From NCBI GenBank assembly GCA_023426545.1, contig JAFAAN010000045.1:10703-74702 (forward strand): DNA of 64,000 nucleotides. The letters are read 5' to 3'. This DNA is from Pseudomonadota bacterium (GTDB lineage: Bacteria > Myxococcota > Myxococcia > Myxococcales > Myxococcaceae). Within the stretch, counting starts at the first letter, position 1, and every line of letters starts with the position of its first letter. Of the stretch, positions 17,357 through 27,565 are shown in pieces. The notes beneath the pieces were generated by a model. It was not told the origin of the DNA and searched no databases. It saw only the letters and a program-made list of their open reading frames with translations. The position numbers and the translations under genes were made by a program.

Positions 17357-18288
17357 CGCGGCACTCGCACCCGCTCGAGCGTTTGCTTCAGCACGTCGTC
17401 CGCCGTGAGGCCTTCCACCTCGGCCTCGGCCTTGAGGAGCAGCCGGTGATTGAGGACGCTGAACGTCACCGCCTTCACGTCGTCAGGCGTGACGAAGTCG
17501 GTGCCCATCAGCGCGGCGCGGGCCTTCGATGCCGCGAGCAGCGCCTGGGCCGAGCGCGGGCTGGCGCCCAGGCGCACCCGCGGATTCGCGCGCGTCTCGC
17601 GGACGAGGGACACCACGTACTGGAGGATGGAGTCGTCACACGACACGCGGGCGGCGCGCGTCTGCAGCTCCATCAGGGTGGGGGCATCCAGCACCTGCTC
17701 GGTGGTGGCCGGCTTGCCCTCTCGCTGGTGGAAGGCGCGGAGCATGGTCGTCTCCGCGTCCGCGTCCGGGTAGCCCACTCGCACGCGCATGAGGAAGCGG
17801 TCCAGCTGGGCCTCGGGGAGCGGATAGGTGCCCTCCAGCTCCAGCGGGTTCTGGGTGGCCACCACGAAGAAGTGCGGCGGCAGCGCGTGGGACACGCCGT
17901 CGATGGTGACCTGCCGCTCCTCCATGGCCTCCAGGAGCGCGGCCTGCGTCTTGGGCGGGGTGCGGTTGATTTCATCCGCGACCACCACCTCCGTGAAGAT
18001 GGGGCCCTTCACCAGCCGGAACGCGTGGTCCTGGGGCTGGAAGACGTTGGTGCCCAGGATGTCCGCCGGCATCAGGTCCGGCGTGAACTGGATGCGCGTG
18101 AAGAGCAGGCCCAGCGCGCCCGCCATGCTGCGCGCGGTGAGCGTCTTGGCCACGCCGGGCACGCCCTCCAGGAGGACGTGGCCGCGCGCGAGGAAGGCCG
18201 TCACCAGGTCCGCCAGCACGCGCTGCTGTCCGAAGACGGCCGCGTCGAGCGCGGCGGTGAGACGGGAGAGTGGGGTGGCGTCGGACAT
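17353..18288 (-). CDS. MoxR-family AAA+ ATPase
   Basis: A 311-residue chaperone-like ATPase. Walker A is GVPGVAKT (residues 42-49). The MoxR hallmarks FTPDLMPADILG, FTEVVVADEINR (Walker B), TQNPLELEGTYPLPEAQLDRF and the C-terminal LLAASKARA sensor region are all present. It is expected to act with the DUF58 protein encoded directly downstream. A TTG three codons upstream is also possible. Neither start has a clear Shine-Dalgarno sequence, so the ATG at 18288 is used. Confidence 0.95.
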   Translation of the reverse strand: MSDATPLSRLTAALDAAVFGQQRVLADLVTAFLARGHVLLEGVPGVAKTLTARSMAGALGLLFTRIQFTPDLMPADILGTNVFQPQDHAFRLVKGPIFTEVVVADEINRTPPKTQAALLEAMEERQVTIDGVSHALPPHFFVVATQNPLELEGTYPLPEAQLDRFLMRVRVGYPDADAETTMLRAFHQREGKPATTEQVLDAPTLMELQTRAARVSCDDSILQYVVSLVRETRANPRVRLGASPRSAQALLAASKARAALMGTDFVTPDDVKAVTFSVLNHRLLLKAEAEVEGLTADDVLKQTLERVRVPR

Positions 18289-18355
18289 GATGGCCAATGA
18301 CGCTAGTCCGCCGCCACGGGCCGCGGCAGCGAATTCCGCCGGAGCGGCGGCGCGC

Positions 18356-19279
18356 TCAGTGTTCGGACTGGCCCTTGAGCCCCAGCAGTGTGCCGCCCAG
18401 CGCCGCGATCGAGCCGAGGACGGCCACGTAGACGCCGAAGCTCGGGGACGAGTTCATCATCTCCGAGTTGCCAATGGGCGTGGGCACCATCGTCGTGTCG
18501 GACGCCATCTTGATGTAGACGACGCACCAGATGAGGCACACGATGCTGGTGATGAGCTGACCCATCCACGGCACCACGGGATTCACGTTCGGGAAGGAGC
18601 CCTTGACGCGAACCGTGACGGCCGTCAGCAGGAGGATGGAGAGCACGAACGCCCCGGCACCCTGGCTCATCAGCCCGAGCACGTCGCCGTCCACCGCCGT
18701 CTCCTTCCACGGCAGGAAGCACGACATCAGCACGAGGGCCGAGCCCCAGAAGGCCACCTTGTCGCCACCGTGCAGCATGCCGAACAGCTCCTTCGCGTCG
18801 CGGAGGAGCTCGTCGGGGTCGGCCACGGCGCCGCTGCTCTCGCTGGAGTCCGCGCGGTCCCACGGATCGGCGGCGGCGGGCTCGGGCGCGGCGGCCCGGC
18901 GTGGCGCGGGACGTGACGGCGCCGGACGGGCGGCGCGCTGCTGCGGCGCGTTCCGGACGACTTCGTCCATGCTCCGGATGTTGGTGGCATCCGCGCTCGG
19001 AGGGGCGGCCGCAGGGCGGCTGCCGGAGCGTCCGGAGGACGGGCGGGGGCGCCGCGCAGGAGGAGGCTTGGCGGCCCGGCGGGGATCTTCCGCCGCGTCC
19101 GTGGACTCCTCCGGGCTGTCAGCGGGTGGCTCTCCGGAGAGGAACGAGCCATCGATGATGAAATCGCAGACGGAACAGATGGACGTGTTGGCGGCTACCT
19201 GCGAGCCGCAGCCAGGGCAGTTCAGAACCAACGCTCCCGAGGAGAGGAACCAGCGCCCATCTTCGGAGCGCCGGGCCAT
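18356..19279 (-). CDS. zinc-ribbon membrane protein of unknown function
   Basis: A 307-residue protein. An N-terminal zinc ribbon CPGCG...CSVCDF (about residues 21-40) is followed by a long Ala/Pro/Arg-rich disordered linker, a predicted helix (DELLRDAKELFGMLHGGD) and then four hydrophobic segments in the C-terminal half. The zinc ribbon is on the cytoplasmic side by position. The start ATG at 19279 has AAGGGGG about ten bases upstream. It precedes moxR by 67 bases on the same strand and may be cotranscribed with the MoxR-DUF58 pair. No family name is known to me. Confidence 0.75.
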   Translation of the reverse strand: MARRSEDGRWFLSSGALVLNCPGCGSQVAANTSICSVCDFIIDGSFLSGEPPADSPEESTDAAEDPRRAAKPPPARRPRPSSGRSGSRPAAAPPSADATNIRSMDEVVRNAPQQRAARPAPSRPAPRRAAAPEPAAADPWDRADSSESSGAVADPDELLRDAKELFGMLHGGDKVAFWGSALVLMSCFLPWKETAVDGDVLGLMSQGAGAFVLSILLLTAVTVRVKGSFPNVNPVVPWMGQLITSIVCLIWCVVYIKMASDTTMVPTPIGNSEMMNSSPSFGVYVAVLGSIAALGGTLLGLKGQSEH

Positions 19280-19343
19280 GCGTGTCAAACCCCCTTGGGG
19301 CTAACCCCTGGATTTTCGCGGGGAATTGACCTAGGCCCGCGCC

Positions 19344-21497
19344 ATGCGCCGCTCGCACTCCGCCCGTGCCCTGTCCGCCTGTGCCGTCACACTCGCGCTG
19401 TTCTCCGGCTGTGTCCGCGCCGTGCCGCCGGTGGAGGTGCCTCCGGTGGATCCAGGGGCGATGGCGCGCATCCAGGACTGGGAGGATTCCCGTTCGCTGG
19501 GTAGCGGCGCGCTGGTGGCACTGGCGGGGAGCGCGCCGGATGCCCGGGTTCGCGCGCGAGCGCTGCGCGCGCTGGCCCGCATCCAGGACCCGGCCACGCT
19601 GGACGCCATCCTGGCAGGGCTGAAGGACGCCGAGGCGGCCGTGCGTGGCGAGGCCGCCTTCGCCTCCGGCGTGCTGGCCCTGTCCTGGGAGCCGCTGATG
19701 GAGGCGGAGCTTGCGTCCCTGGAGGCCGCGCTGCTGGCCGCCGAATCCAGCGAGGCCGACGCGGCCGTGCGTCGGGCGCTGCTGGAGGCGCTGGGCCGAC
19801 TGGGGACGCCCGGGGCGGTGGCGCGGCTGTCGGAGCGGACGCGGGAGCAGGACGTGTCGCTGGCGGGCCGGGCCGCGCAGGCGCTGGGCGTAGCCGCGCG
19901 GATTCGCGGCGTGTCGGTGGCCGCCCAGGTGCCCCTGGCGTCCGTGGAGGCGCTGCTCGGGGCGGAGCAATCGGTAGAGGCACGTCAGGGCGCCGCATAC
20001 CTGCTGGCGACGGTGAAGCGGCCGAGGGCAATGTCCGCGCTGCGCCGCTGCCTGGATGACGCGGACGCGGATGTGCGGGCCCTGTGCGCGAAGGGCCTGG
20101 GAGACGTGGGCGGGCCCGAGGATGCCGCCGTGCTGGGGCGGCTGCTGGAGGATGCCTCCCCGCGCGTGGCGGCGGAGGCGGCGCGCTCGCTGGCGAAGCT
20201 GGCGGCGTCGTGCAGCGGCCCCTGCACGGCGGTGGACTCGCTGGAGTCCCTGGCGGCGCGCGCCAGGCGGGTCGCTCGCGGGCTCCCGCCCCCGGAGGCC
20301 GTGGGGGACGCCAAGGCGGCCGCCGGGACGCTGGCGAGGTCCGCCGAGGGCCACCCGCTGCTGGCGCTGGCACAGCAGGGGTTGCCCGCCTTTGGACGGC
20401 CCGTGATGGAGTCGCTGCGGCTCGCGCTGACGGACGCGGAGCGCGGCGCGGCCTCGGACGTGGCGCGCGCGGACCTGGCGTGGCTGGACTGCCGGCTCGC
20501 GGCGGCCATGGACCGGCAGGAGGGGACGCTGAAGGAGGTCCTGACATGCGGCTACGGGCGCGTGCCGGAGCCGCGCCGGCTCGCGCTGGGGTTGCGGGAG
20601 GTGGCGCAATCCGGTGGCCGGGGCGGCGAGACCTTCGCGGTGGAGGCCCTGCGTCACCCGGACGCGCGGGTGAAGCTGACCGCGCTGGAGGTGGTGGCGG
20701 CGCGGCCCGTGCCCGAGGCGGCGGCGCGGGTGCGCGAGCTCATCGAAGGCGAAGACCTGGTGGTGGCGGGCGCGGCGGCGGCCACGGCCGGGCAGTTGAA
20801 GGACGCGGCGGCGCTGCCCGCGGTGGAGGCCCTGGCGGCGCGCGTTCCCCAGACGCCGGGAGACCTGGCGGAGCCCGTGGCGGGCGCGCTCGTCGCGCTC
20901 CAGGGGCAGGCCGCGGAGCCGCGGCTTCGTGAGTGGCTCCAGCATCCGCAGGCCAACGTGCGGAGGGTGGCGGCCCAGGCCCTCGGTGAGCTGACGGGAC
21001 AGCGCGTGCGCTCGGAGCGGGTGGCGCTGCCGGCGTATAGCTTCCGGCCGCCAGCGGCGCCGCCGCGCGCCGGGCTGGTGTTCCGCACCGACAAGGGCGA
21101 CATCACGGTGCGGCTGGACGCGGACGAGGCGCCCCTCACCTCGGGCAACCTCCACGCGCTGGCGCGCAAGGGCTACTTCAACGGCGTGACCTTCCACCGC
21201 GTGGTGCCCGACTTCGTGGCGCAGGGAGGAGACCCGCGCGGAGATGGGGAGGGCGGGCCCGGCTACTCCATCCGTTGCGAGGTGACGCGGCGCCCGTACC
21301 TCCGCGGCACCGTGGGCATGGCGCTGGCGGGGAAGGACACCGGCGGCAGCCAGTTCTTCTTCACGCATGCGCCGCAGCCGCACCTGGACGGCCGCTACAC
21401 GGCCTTCGGCGAGGTGGTGTCCGGCATGGACGTGGTGGACGCGCTCCTGGAGGGTGACGTCATCCGCGAGGTGCGCGCGGTGGAACTGGCTCCCTGA
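19344..21497 (+). CDS. lipoprotein with HEAT repeats fused to a cyclophilin-type peptidyl-prolyl isomerase
   Basis: A 717-residue protein with signal peptide and lipobox LFSGC (Cys23). Residues about 40-560 are repeated Ala/Leu/Glu-rich helix pairs of HEAT type, for example DARVRARALRALARI and DADVRALCAKGLGDVG. The last 145 residues are a cyclophilin: GDITVRLDADEAPLTSGNL, FHRVVPDFVAQGGDPRGDG (with the catalytic Arg in FHRV) and GSQFFFTHAPQPHLDG. Cyclophilins speed proline isomerisation in folding proteins, so this is probably a membrane-anchored periplasmic folding factor with a large scaffold. The fusion order HEAT then cyclophilin is unusual. It faces the minus-strand HD-GYP gene with nine bases between stops. 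Confidence 0.9.
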   Translation: MRRSHSARALSACAVTLALFSGCVRAVPPVEVPPVDPGAMARIQDWEDSRSLGSGALVALAGSAPDARVRARALRALARIQDPATLDAILAGLKDAEAAVRGEAAFASGVLALSWEPLMEAELASLEAALLAAESSEADAAVRRALLEALGRLGTPGAVARLSERTREQDVSLAGRAAQALGVAARIRGVSVAAQVPLASVEALLGAEQSVEARQGAAYLLATVKRPRAMSALRRCLDDADADVRALCAKGLGDVGGPEDAAVLGRLLEDASPRVAAEAARSLAKLAASCSGPCTAVDSLESLAARARRVARGLPPPEAVGDAKAAAGTLARSAEGHPLLALAQQGLPAFGRPVMESLRLALTDAERGAASDVARADLAWLDCRLAAAMDRQEGTLKEVLTCGYGRVPEPRRLALGLREVAQSGGRGGETFAVEALRHPDARVKLTALEVVAARPVPEAAARVRELIEGEDLVVAGAAAATAGQLKDAAALPAVEALAARVPQTPGDLAEPVAGALVALQGQAAEPRLREWLQHPQANVRRVAAQALGELTGQRVRSERVALPAYSFRPPAAPPRAGLVFRTDKGDITVRLDADEAPLTSGNLHALARKGYFNGVTFHRVVPDFVAQGGDPRGDGEGGPGYSIRCEVTRRPYLRGTVGMALAGKDTGGSQFFFTHAPQPHLDGRYTAFGEVVSGMDVVDALLEGDVIREVRAVELAP

Positions 21498-21509
21498 GGC
21501 GTGGCCTCA
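21495..21509. terminator. small palindrome containing both convergent stop codons
   Basis: TGAGGC-GTG-GCCTCA is a perfect 6-bp inverted repeat. Its left arm begins with the TGA of the HEAT-cyclophilin gene and its right arm contains the TGA of the HD-GYP gene on the other strand. No T tract is present, so termination efficiency is doubtful. Confidence 0.3.
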
Positions 21510-22622
21510 CGCGCCGCTGGCCTTCGCGAGCGGTGCCGGGGGACCGAGCGGGTCGCTGTTCCAGCGCTCGTGCTCCGCCGCCTCCATGGCCTCGACCTCC
21601 TGGCGGATGCGCTGCCACTCCGTCTCCGGGATGTCGAGGAACGCCTCCGCCAGCGCCGGGTCGAACTGCGTGCCGGCGCAGCGGCGGATTTCGTCCCGCG
21701 CGACGCTCATGGGCCGGCCCTTGCGGTAGGGGCGGTCCGACGTCATCGCATCCACCGTGTCGGCGATGCAGAAGATGCGCGCGCCCAGCACGATGTCCTC
21801 ACCCGACAGGCTCTGTGGGTAGCCCTTGCCATCCCAGCGCTCCTGGTGCTGGAGCACGATGAGCGCCGCCTCGTGCAGGTAGGGCATCTTCGCGAGCATC
21901 CGGTAGCCGAACTCCGGGTGCTTGCGCATCTCCACCCATTCGTCCGGCGTCAGCGGTCCGGGCTTGAGCAGGATGGAGTCGCGCACGCCAATCTTCCCGA
22001 TGTCGTGCAGCAGCGCGCCTTGCTCCACCACGTCGAGTGCCGCCCCCGTCAGCCCCACCTCTTGCGCCAGCCGCCGGGAGTAGAGCGACACGCGGCGTGA
22101 GTGCCACTGCGTCTCCGTGTCGCGGTAGTCCAGCGCGCTGATGAGGCCGTCGAGCAGCCCGGTCGTGCGCTCCACCACGCGGCGCTCCAGGTCGCGGTTG
22201 ATGGCCACCAGCTCCGCGTTCTTCTCCTCGACCTCGCGCTGCAGCCGCTCGTTGGCCTCGACCAGCCGGTAGTGGGCGAAGGCCTGACGCACGCTGCTCG
22301 TCAGGTCGCTGAGCGACCAGGGCTTGCCCAGCAGGCGGAACACCTCGCCGCGGTTCACGGCATCGGACGCCGTGCGGAAGTCCGCCGCGGCCGTCAGCAT
22401 CAGCCGCACGGCCCTGGGGTTCGTCTTCCGCAGGACCCCCAGCAGCTCGATGCCGTTGAGGTACGGCATCATGAAGTCCGTCAGGACGACCTGGAACCCC
22501 ACTTCGCGGGCGGCCACCGCCGGATCGCTGTGCGTGACGACGTCGTAACCTTCGGCCTGGAGGATGCGGGACAGCGCGGCCAGGATGAGGACGTCGTCGT
22601 CCACGACGAGGATGCGATCCAT
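21507..22622 (-). CDS. receiver-HD-GYP response regulator
   Basis: A 371-residue two-domain regulator. The receiver has DDD at 8-10, the phospho-acceptor Asp49 in LTDFMMP, and Lys100 in LGKPW. A coiled coil (about 120-155) leads to an HD-GYP domain with LLHDIGKIGV (His206-Asp207), KHPEFGYRML and DGKGYP (264-269). The usual HHE triad reads HQE (259-261). HD-GYP domains hydrolyse cyclic di-GMP, so the protein probably links a phosphorelay to second-messenger turnover. No kinase gene is adjacent. The start ATG at 22622 is about ten bases after GGAGG, and the extra upstream residues in frame were rejected. Confidence 0.93.
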   Translation of the reverse strand: MDRILVVDDDVLILAALSRILQAEGYDVVTHSDPAVAAREVGFQVVLTDFMMPYLNGIELLGVLRKTNPRAVRLMLTAAADFRTASDAVNRGEVFRLLGKPWSLSDLTSSVRQAFAHYRLVEANERLQREVEEKNAELVAINRDLERRVVERTTGLLDGLISALDYRDTETQWHSRRVSLYSRRLAQEVGLTGAALDVVEQGALLHDIGKIGVRDSILLKPGPLTPDEWVEMRKHPEFGYRMLAKMPYLHEAALIVLQHQERWDGKGYPQSLSGEDIVLGARIFCIADTVDAMTSDRPYRKGRPMSVARDEIRRCAGTQFDPALAEAFLDIPETEWQRIRQEVEAMEAAEHERWNSDPLGPPAPLAKASGA

Positions 22623-22658
22623 ACCCGAGGTGCCTCCAGGACAGCGTGCCTGTACAGC

Positions 22659-22687
22659 TTTATACACGCACGTTGCGGCCCCCAAAA
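22659..22687 (-). promoter_or_regulatory. candidate promoter of the HD-GYP gene
   Basis: On the minus strand TTTTGG and TATAAA are separated by 17 bases. The -10 matches the consensus at 5 of 6 positions, and transcription would start about 30 bases before the ATG at 22622. The -35 is weak. Confidence 0.35.
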
Positions 22688-22859
22688 GGCCCCCTGGTCC
22701 CCAGGCGTGCTCCTAAGTCTTGGAAATCCTTGGGGGTTCTTCCATCCAGGAACAGTGATAGAACCACGTCACGCTTGCCTGGCCGCCGAGGTGTGATTTA
22801 TGGTTCGCGGCAACGCTGGACTGTAGCGCTAACCCCTTGGAATCGTGGAGCAATCTCCG

Positions 22860-23861
22860 ATGGCAAAAGCCCCGGAAGGGCCGGTGCCGGTGGTGGTGAT
22901 GGGGCTGGGGTTCATCGGTCAGGAAGTTGCCCGGGCCGCCATGTCTTCACCCGAAGTGGAGCTCATCGGCGCGGTGGACGTGCAGTCCAACCTGGTAGGC
23001 CTCCCGCTGGGAGATGTCCTGGGCGGTCCTGCGCCTCGCCTCAAGGTGGTCGACTCCCTGGAGAAGGCGGTCGGCAAGCGCAAGGGCGTGGTGTTGCTGC
23101 ACGCCACGGGCTCGCGGCTGCCGCAGGTCATCGACCAGGTGATGGACGCGGTGAAGCGCGGCATGCCGGTGGCCAGCACCTGCGAGGAGCTGGCGTTTCC
23201 GTACCTGAAGTACCCGGAGCTGGCGGACAAGCTGGACCAGGCCGCCCAGAAGGCGGGCGTGGCGGTGGTGGGCACGGGGGTGAACCCGGGCTTCATCATG
23301 GACCGGTTGGTGGCGGTCGCTGGCCAGGCCTGCGGTCCGGTCCGGCGCGTGACGGTCACCCGCGTGGTGGATGCGCGCACCCGGCGCGTGGCGCTCCAGC
23401 GCAAGGTCGGCGCGGGGCTGTCCGAGGACGAGTTCTTCGAGCTGGTGGACAGTGAGCAACTGGGTCATGTCGGCCTCGTAGAGTCGGCGGCGCTCGCGGG
23501 CCTCGGCCTGGGGCTGGATTGCGACGACTTCGAAGAAGAAGTAGCCCCCGTGTTCGCCGAGGAAGACATCTCCGGCGGCGCGTTTCCTGTCAGGAAGGGG
23601 CGGGTGGCTGGCATGTTCCAGTCGGTGGTGGGGTTGGAGGATGGGCAGGAGCGGGTGCGTCTGGAGTTGACCATCGCCGTGGGGGCGGACGAGCCCAAGG
23701 ACCGTATCGAAATCGACGCTGACCCGAAGCTGGTGTTGGAAATCCCGGGGGGAGTGGCGGGCGACCGGGCCACCGCGAATGCGCTGGTGAATGCCGCGCC
23801 ACGCTTGACGGCCGCCGAAGCTGGGCTCCTCACGGTGCTCGAGCTTCCGGCCGGACGCTAG
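22860..23861 (+). CDS. dihydrodipicolinate-reductase-like NAD(P) dehydrogenase
   Basis: A 333-residue protein with an N-terminal Rossmann motif VVMGLGFIGQEVARA and a DapB-like domain. GVNPGFIMD at about residues 140-148 is the motif seen in the 2,4-diaminopentanoate dehydrogenase branch rather than in true DapB, and the protein is about 60 residues longer than DapB. The substrate is therefore probably an amino-acid-like compound, not dihydrodipicolinate. The ATG at 22860 is nine bases after GGAG. It is followed after 14 bases by two MaoC-type hydratase genes, so it may be cotranscribed with acyl-CoA genes. Confidence 0.75.
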   Translation: MAKAPEGPVPVVVMGLGFIGQEVARAAMSSPEVELIGAVDVQSNLVGLPLGDVLGGPAPRLKVVDSLEKAVGKRKGVVLLHATGSRLPQVIDQVMDAVKRGMPVASTCEELAFPYLKYPELADKLDQAAQKAGVAVVGTGVNPGFIMDRLVAVAGQACGPVRRVTVTRVVDARTRRVALQRKVGAGLSEDEFFELVDSEQLGHVGLVESAALAGLGLGLDCDDFEEEVAPVFAEEDISGGAFPVRKGRVAGMFQSVVGLEDGQERVRLELTIAVGADEPKDRIEIDADPKLVLEIPGGVAGDRATANALVNAAPRLTAAEAGLLTVLELPAGR

Positions 23862-23875
23862 AGTCAGGAGAGGAA

Positions 23876-24325
23876 ATGCTGGACAAGAACGCGATCGGCC
23901 GTGCCTCGCCGCCGACGCTGAACGAGGTCGAAAAGGGCGCCATCCGTCGGTTCGCGGAGGCCATCGGGGATTACAACCCCATCTACTACGATGAGGAGTA
24001 TGCCCGGGCCTCGGGCTACCCGACCATCATCGCGCCCCCCACGTTCCCCGCCTCCTTCCACTCCGCGGCGGACCTGCGCGAGCTGCTGGGGGTGGGCATC
24101 AAGAGCCTGCTCCACGCGGAGCAGGGCTTCGACTACGAGCGGCCCATCTTCGCCGGGGACCGCATCTACGTTTCCACCCGCGTGTCGGATGTCTTCGAGC
24201 GCCCTGGCATGTCCGGGAAGATGGACATCGCGGTCATCGAGGACGAAGGCCGCGACGAGGAAGGCAACCTCGTGTTCCGCGCCCGCCGGACGCTGGTGGT
24301 CCGCGCCGCCAAGGAGACCCCGTGA
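23876..24325 (+). CDS. MaoC-like dehydratase, N-terminal (FAS1/HadA-type) domain protein
   Basis: A 149-residue hot-dog-fold protein with the sequence AIGDYNPIYYDEEYA followed by IAPPTFPASF, typical of the non-catalytic or half-site subunit (MaoC_dehydrat_N, HadA/HadC type) of a heterodimeric (R)-3-hydroxyacyl dehydratase or enoyl-CoA hydratase. Its stop overlaps the ATG of the next MaoC gene by one base (TGATG), as expected for two subunits made in equal amounts. The ribosome binding site is GAGAGGAAA just before the ATG. Confidence 0.88.
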   Translation: MLDKNAIGRASPPTLNEVEKGAIRRFAEAIGDYNPIYYDEEYARASGYPTIIAPPTFPASFHSAADLRELLGVGIKSLLHAEQGFDYERPIFAGDRIYVSTRVSDVFERPGMSGKMDIAVIEDEGRDEEGNLVFRARRTLVVRAAKETP

Positions 24326-24990
24326 TGCCCGCGCGCAAGCTGTACTTCGAAGCCATCCGCGTCGGGGACGATCTGCCCGCGCTGGCCAAGGCGCCCGTCG
24401 ACCGCGTCCAACTGGCGCGCTACGCCGGTGCGTCCGGTGACTTCAACCCCGTCCACGTCGACGAGCTGTACGCCAAGAGCGTGGGCATGCCGAGCGTGTA
24501 CGCCCCGGGAATGCTCGTCATGGGCATGCTCGGCCAGCTCATCAGCGACTGGGCGCGCGGCGGGCAGATGCGCCGCTACAACGTGCGCTTCATCAAGATG
24601 GTGTGGCCGGGCGACACCGTCGTCTGCAAGGGCCGCGTGAGTGACCGGCACGGCTCGGGCGGCCGGTACTTCGTCGAAGTCGACCTCTGGGCGGAGAACC
24701 AGAAGGGCGAGCTGGTGATGAAGGGCTCCTCGCAGATCCAGCTCTTCTACTCGCTGGAGGACGAGAACCGTCAGCGCTCCGGCCAGTCTCCCATCGTGGT
24801 GGAGGTCCCGCGCGAGAGCCTGACGACCGCCAGCGCCGCGGCCCCCGCGGCAGCGGCCAGCGCCTCCACCAGCGATGGTGGCGAGGAGGCGGACGAGCGC
24901 CGCACGGGCGTCTCGTCCAAGAAGACGGTTCCCCGGGAAAAGCCGGCTGCCAAGACAGCCACGCTTCCTGCGTCCAAGCAGGCGAAGTAG
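24325..24990 (+). CDS. MaoC-like (R)-specific hydratase (HadB-type) with a long tail
   Basis: A 221-residue protein. The first 150 residues are a MaoC dehydratase with the hydratase 2 motif YAGASGDFNPVHVDELYA, in which Asp and His are the catalytic residues, and YAPGMLVMGMLGQ. The last 70 residues are Ala/Ser/Lys-rich and disordered, an unusual extension for this family. It pairs with the overlapping upstream gene. The pair should hydrate enoyl-CoA or dehydrate 3-hydroxyacyl thioesters, and the adjacent acyl-CoA dehydrogenase gene supports a fatty-acid role. The ATG at 24325 is preferred over the GTG at 24322. Confidence 0.88.
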   Translation: MPARKLYFEAIRVGDDLPALAKAPVDRVQLARYAGASGDFNPVHVDELYAKSVGMPSVYAPGMLVMGMLGQLISDWARGGQMRRYNVRFIKMVWPGDTVVCKGRVSDRHGSGGRYFVEVDLWAENQKGELVMKGSSQIQLFYSLEDENRQRSGQSPIVVEVPRESLTTASAAAPAAAASASTSDGGEEADERRTGVSSKKTVPREKPAAKTATLPASKQAK

Positions 24991-25005
24991 AGGGCGGGCG
25001 CCGCG

Positions 25006-25041
25006 CGTGTTGAGAGGCGGTTCTGACCGCCCCTCAACGCG
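25006..25041 (+). terminator. hairpin after the MaoC pair
   Basis: CGTGTTGAGAGGCGGT pairs with ACCGCCCCTCAACGCG around TCTG, 16 positions with one mismatch and one wobble. No T tract follows directly. It separates the MaoC genes from the acyl-CoA dehydrogenase gene, which therefore probably has its own promoter. Confidence 0.55.
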
Positions 25042-25161
25042 AGGTGTCATTCAGGGTTGACTCAAAAATCAGTCGCCGCCACACTTCCTGCGTCTCAAAG
25101 CGCCGCTGACCTCATCCCTTTTCAATGAGGGCGGGCAGCGAGCCGTCACGCAGGAGTGGCC

Positions 25162-27006
<1,845 letters not shown>

Positions 27007-27022
27007 GGCGTTCGCTGATTCC

Positions 27023-27045
27023 GTGCCCCGCGTGAAGCGGGGCAC
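27023..27045 (+). terminator. hairpin after the acyl-CoA dehydrogenase gene
   Basis: GTGCCCCGC and GCGGGGCAC form a perfect 9-bp stem around GTGAA, 16 bases after the stop. It is the first of two hairpins in the convergent gap. Confidence 0.5.
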
Positions 27046-27057
27046 CCGGCGCACCGA

Positions 27058-27086
27058 GGCCACCCGGGCATCCGCCCTGGGTGGCC
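27058..27086 (+). terminator. rho-independent-like terminator
   Basis: GGCCACCC plus GGGC pairs with GCCC, a one-base bulge and GGGTGGCC around ATCC, and is followed by TTCGTGTTTCATT on the plus strand. The T-rich tail makes it a credible terminator for the acyl-CoA dehydrogenase gene. It may also protect the 3' end of exbD on the other strand. Confidence 0.6.
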
Positions 27087-27094
27087 TTCGTGTT

Positions 27095-27547
27095 TCATTC
27101 GCCTTCGCGCACGCCGATGGCGAGTTGGGCGAGGCCAGCCTTCTTGGCCAGCTCCATCACCTGCACCACCGTGCCGTGGGGGACGCCCTCGTCGGCCTGG
27201 ACGATGACGACAGTCTCTGCGTCCTTCTCCTTCGCCTCATCGAAGGCCTGCTGGAGCTCGTCCTGGGAGACGACGTTGCCAGCGAGCATGAAGCGCCCAT
27301 CCGCCAGCACCGCCACGGACAGGTCCGTGGTGCGCGCCGTGACGTCCGCCGCGCCGCCCTTGGGCAGGTTCACCTTGAGGCCGGCCTTGGCGCCGCCGCC
27401 GGGCCCCTGCTGGACGATGACGGAGCTGGTCACCATGAAGATGATGAGCAGCACCAGGAAGATGTCCGTGAGCGGGGTGATGTTGATTTCAGCGAAGACG
27501 CCATCCTCGGCGCCGTCGTCACTGCCCGGAGTCCTTCCCATGGCCAT
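27095..27547 (-). CDS. ExbD/TolR-family biopolymer transport protein
   Basis: A 150-residue protein with one N-terminal helix containing the key Asp of the proton channel (INITPLTDIFLVLLIIFMVTS, about residues 21-41) and a periplasmic ExbD domain ending with VQVMELAKKAGLAQLAIG. It forms a proton-driven motor with the ExbB homologue encoded 18 bases upstream. No TonB, TolA or receptor gene is nearby, so the energised partner is unknown. The ATG at 27547 lies about nine bases after GGGAGGAG. Confidence 0.93.
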   Translation of the reverse strand: MAMGRTPGSDDGAEDGVFAEINITPLTDIFLVLLIIFMVTSSVIVQQGPGGGAKAGLKVNLPKGGAADVTARTTDLSVAVLADGRFMLAGNVVSQDELQQAFDEAKEKDAETVVIVQADEGVPHGTVVQVMELAKKAGLAQLAIGVREGE

Positions 27548-27565
27548 GGTGCGTTCTCCTCCCGG

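Noticed and set aside
25057..25077. TTGACT-N8-AGTCGC inverted repeat before the acyl-CoA dehydrogenase gene
   Set aside because: It might be a fatty-acid regulator site or a -35, but the half-sites match only at four to five positions and no -10 follows at the right distance.
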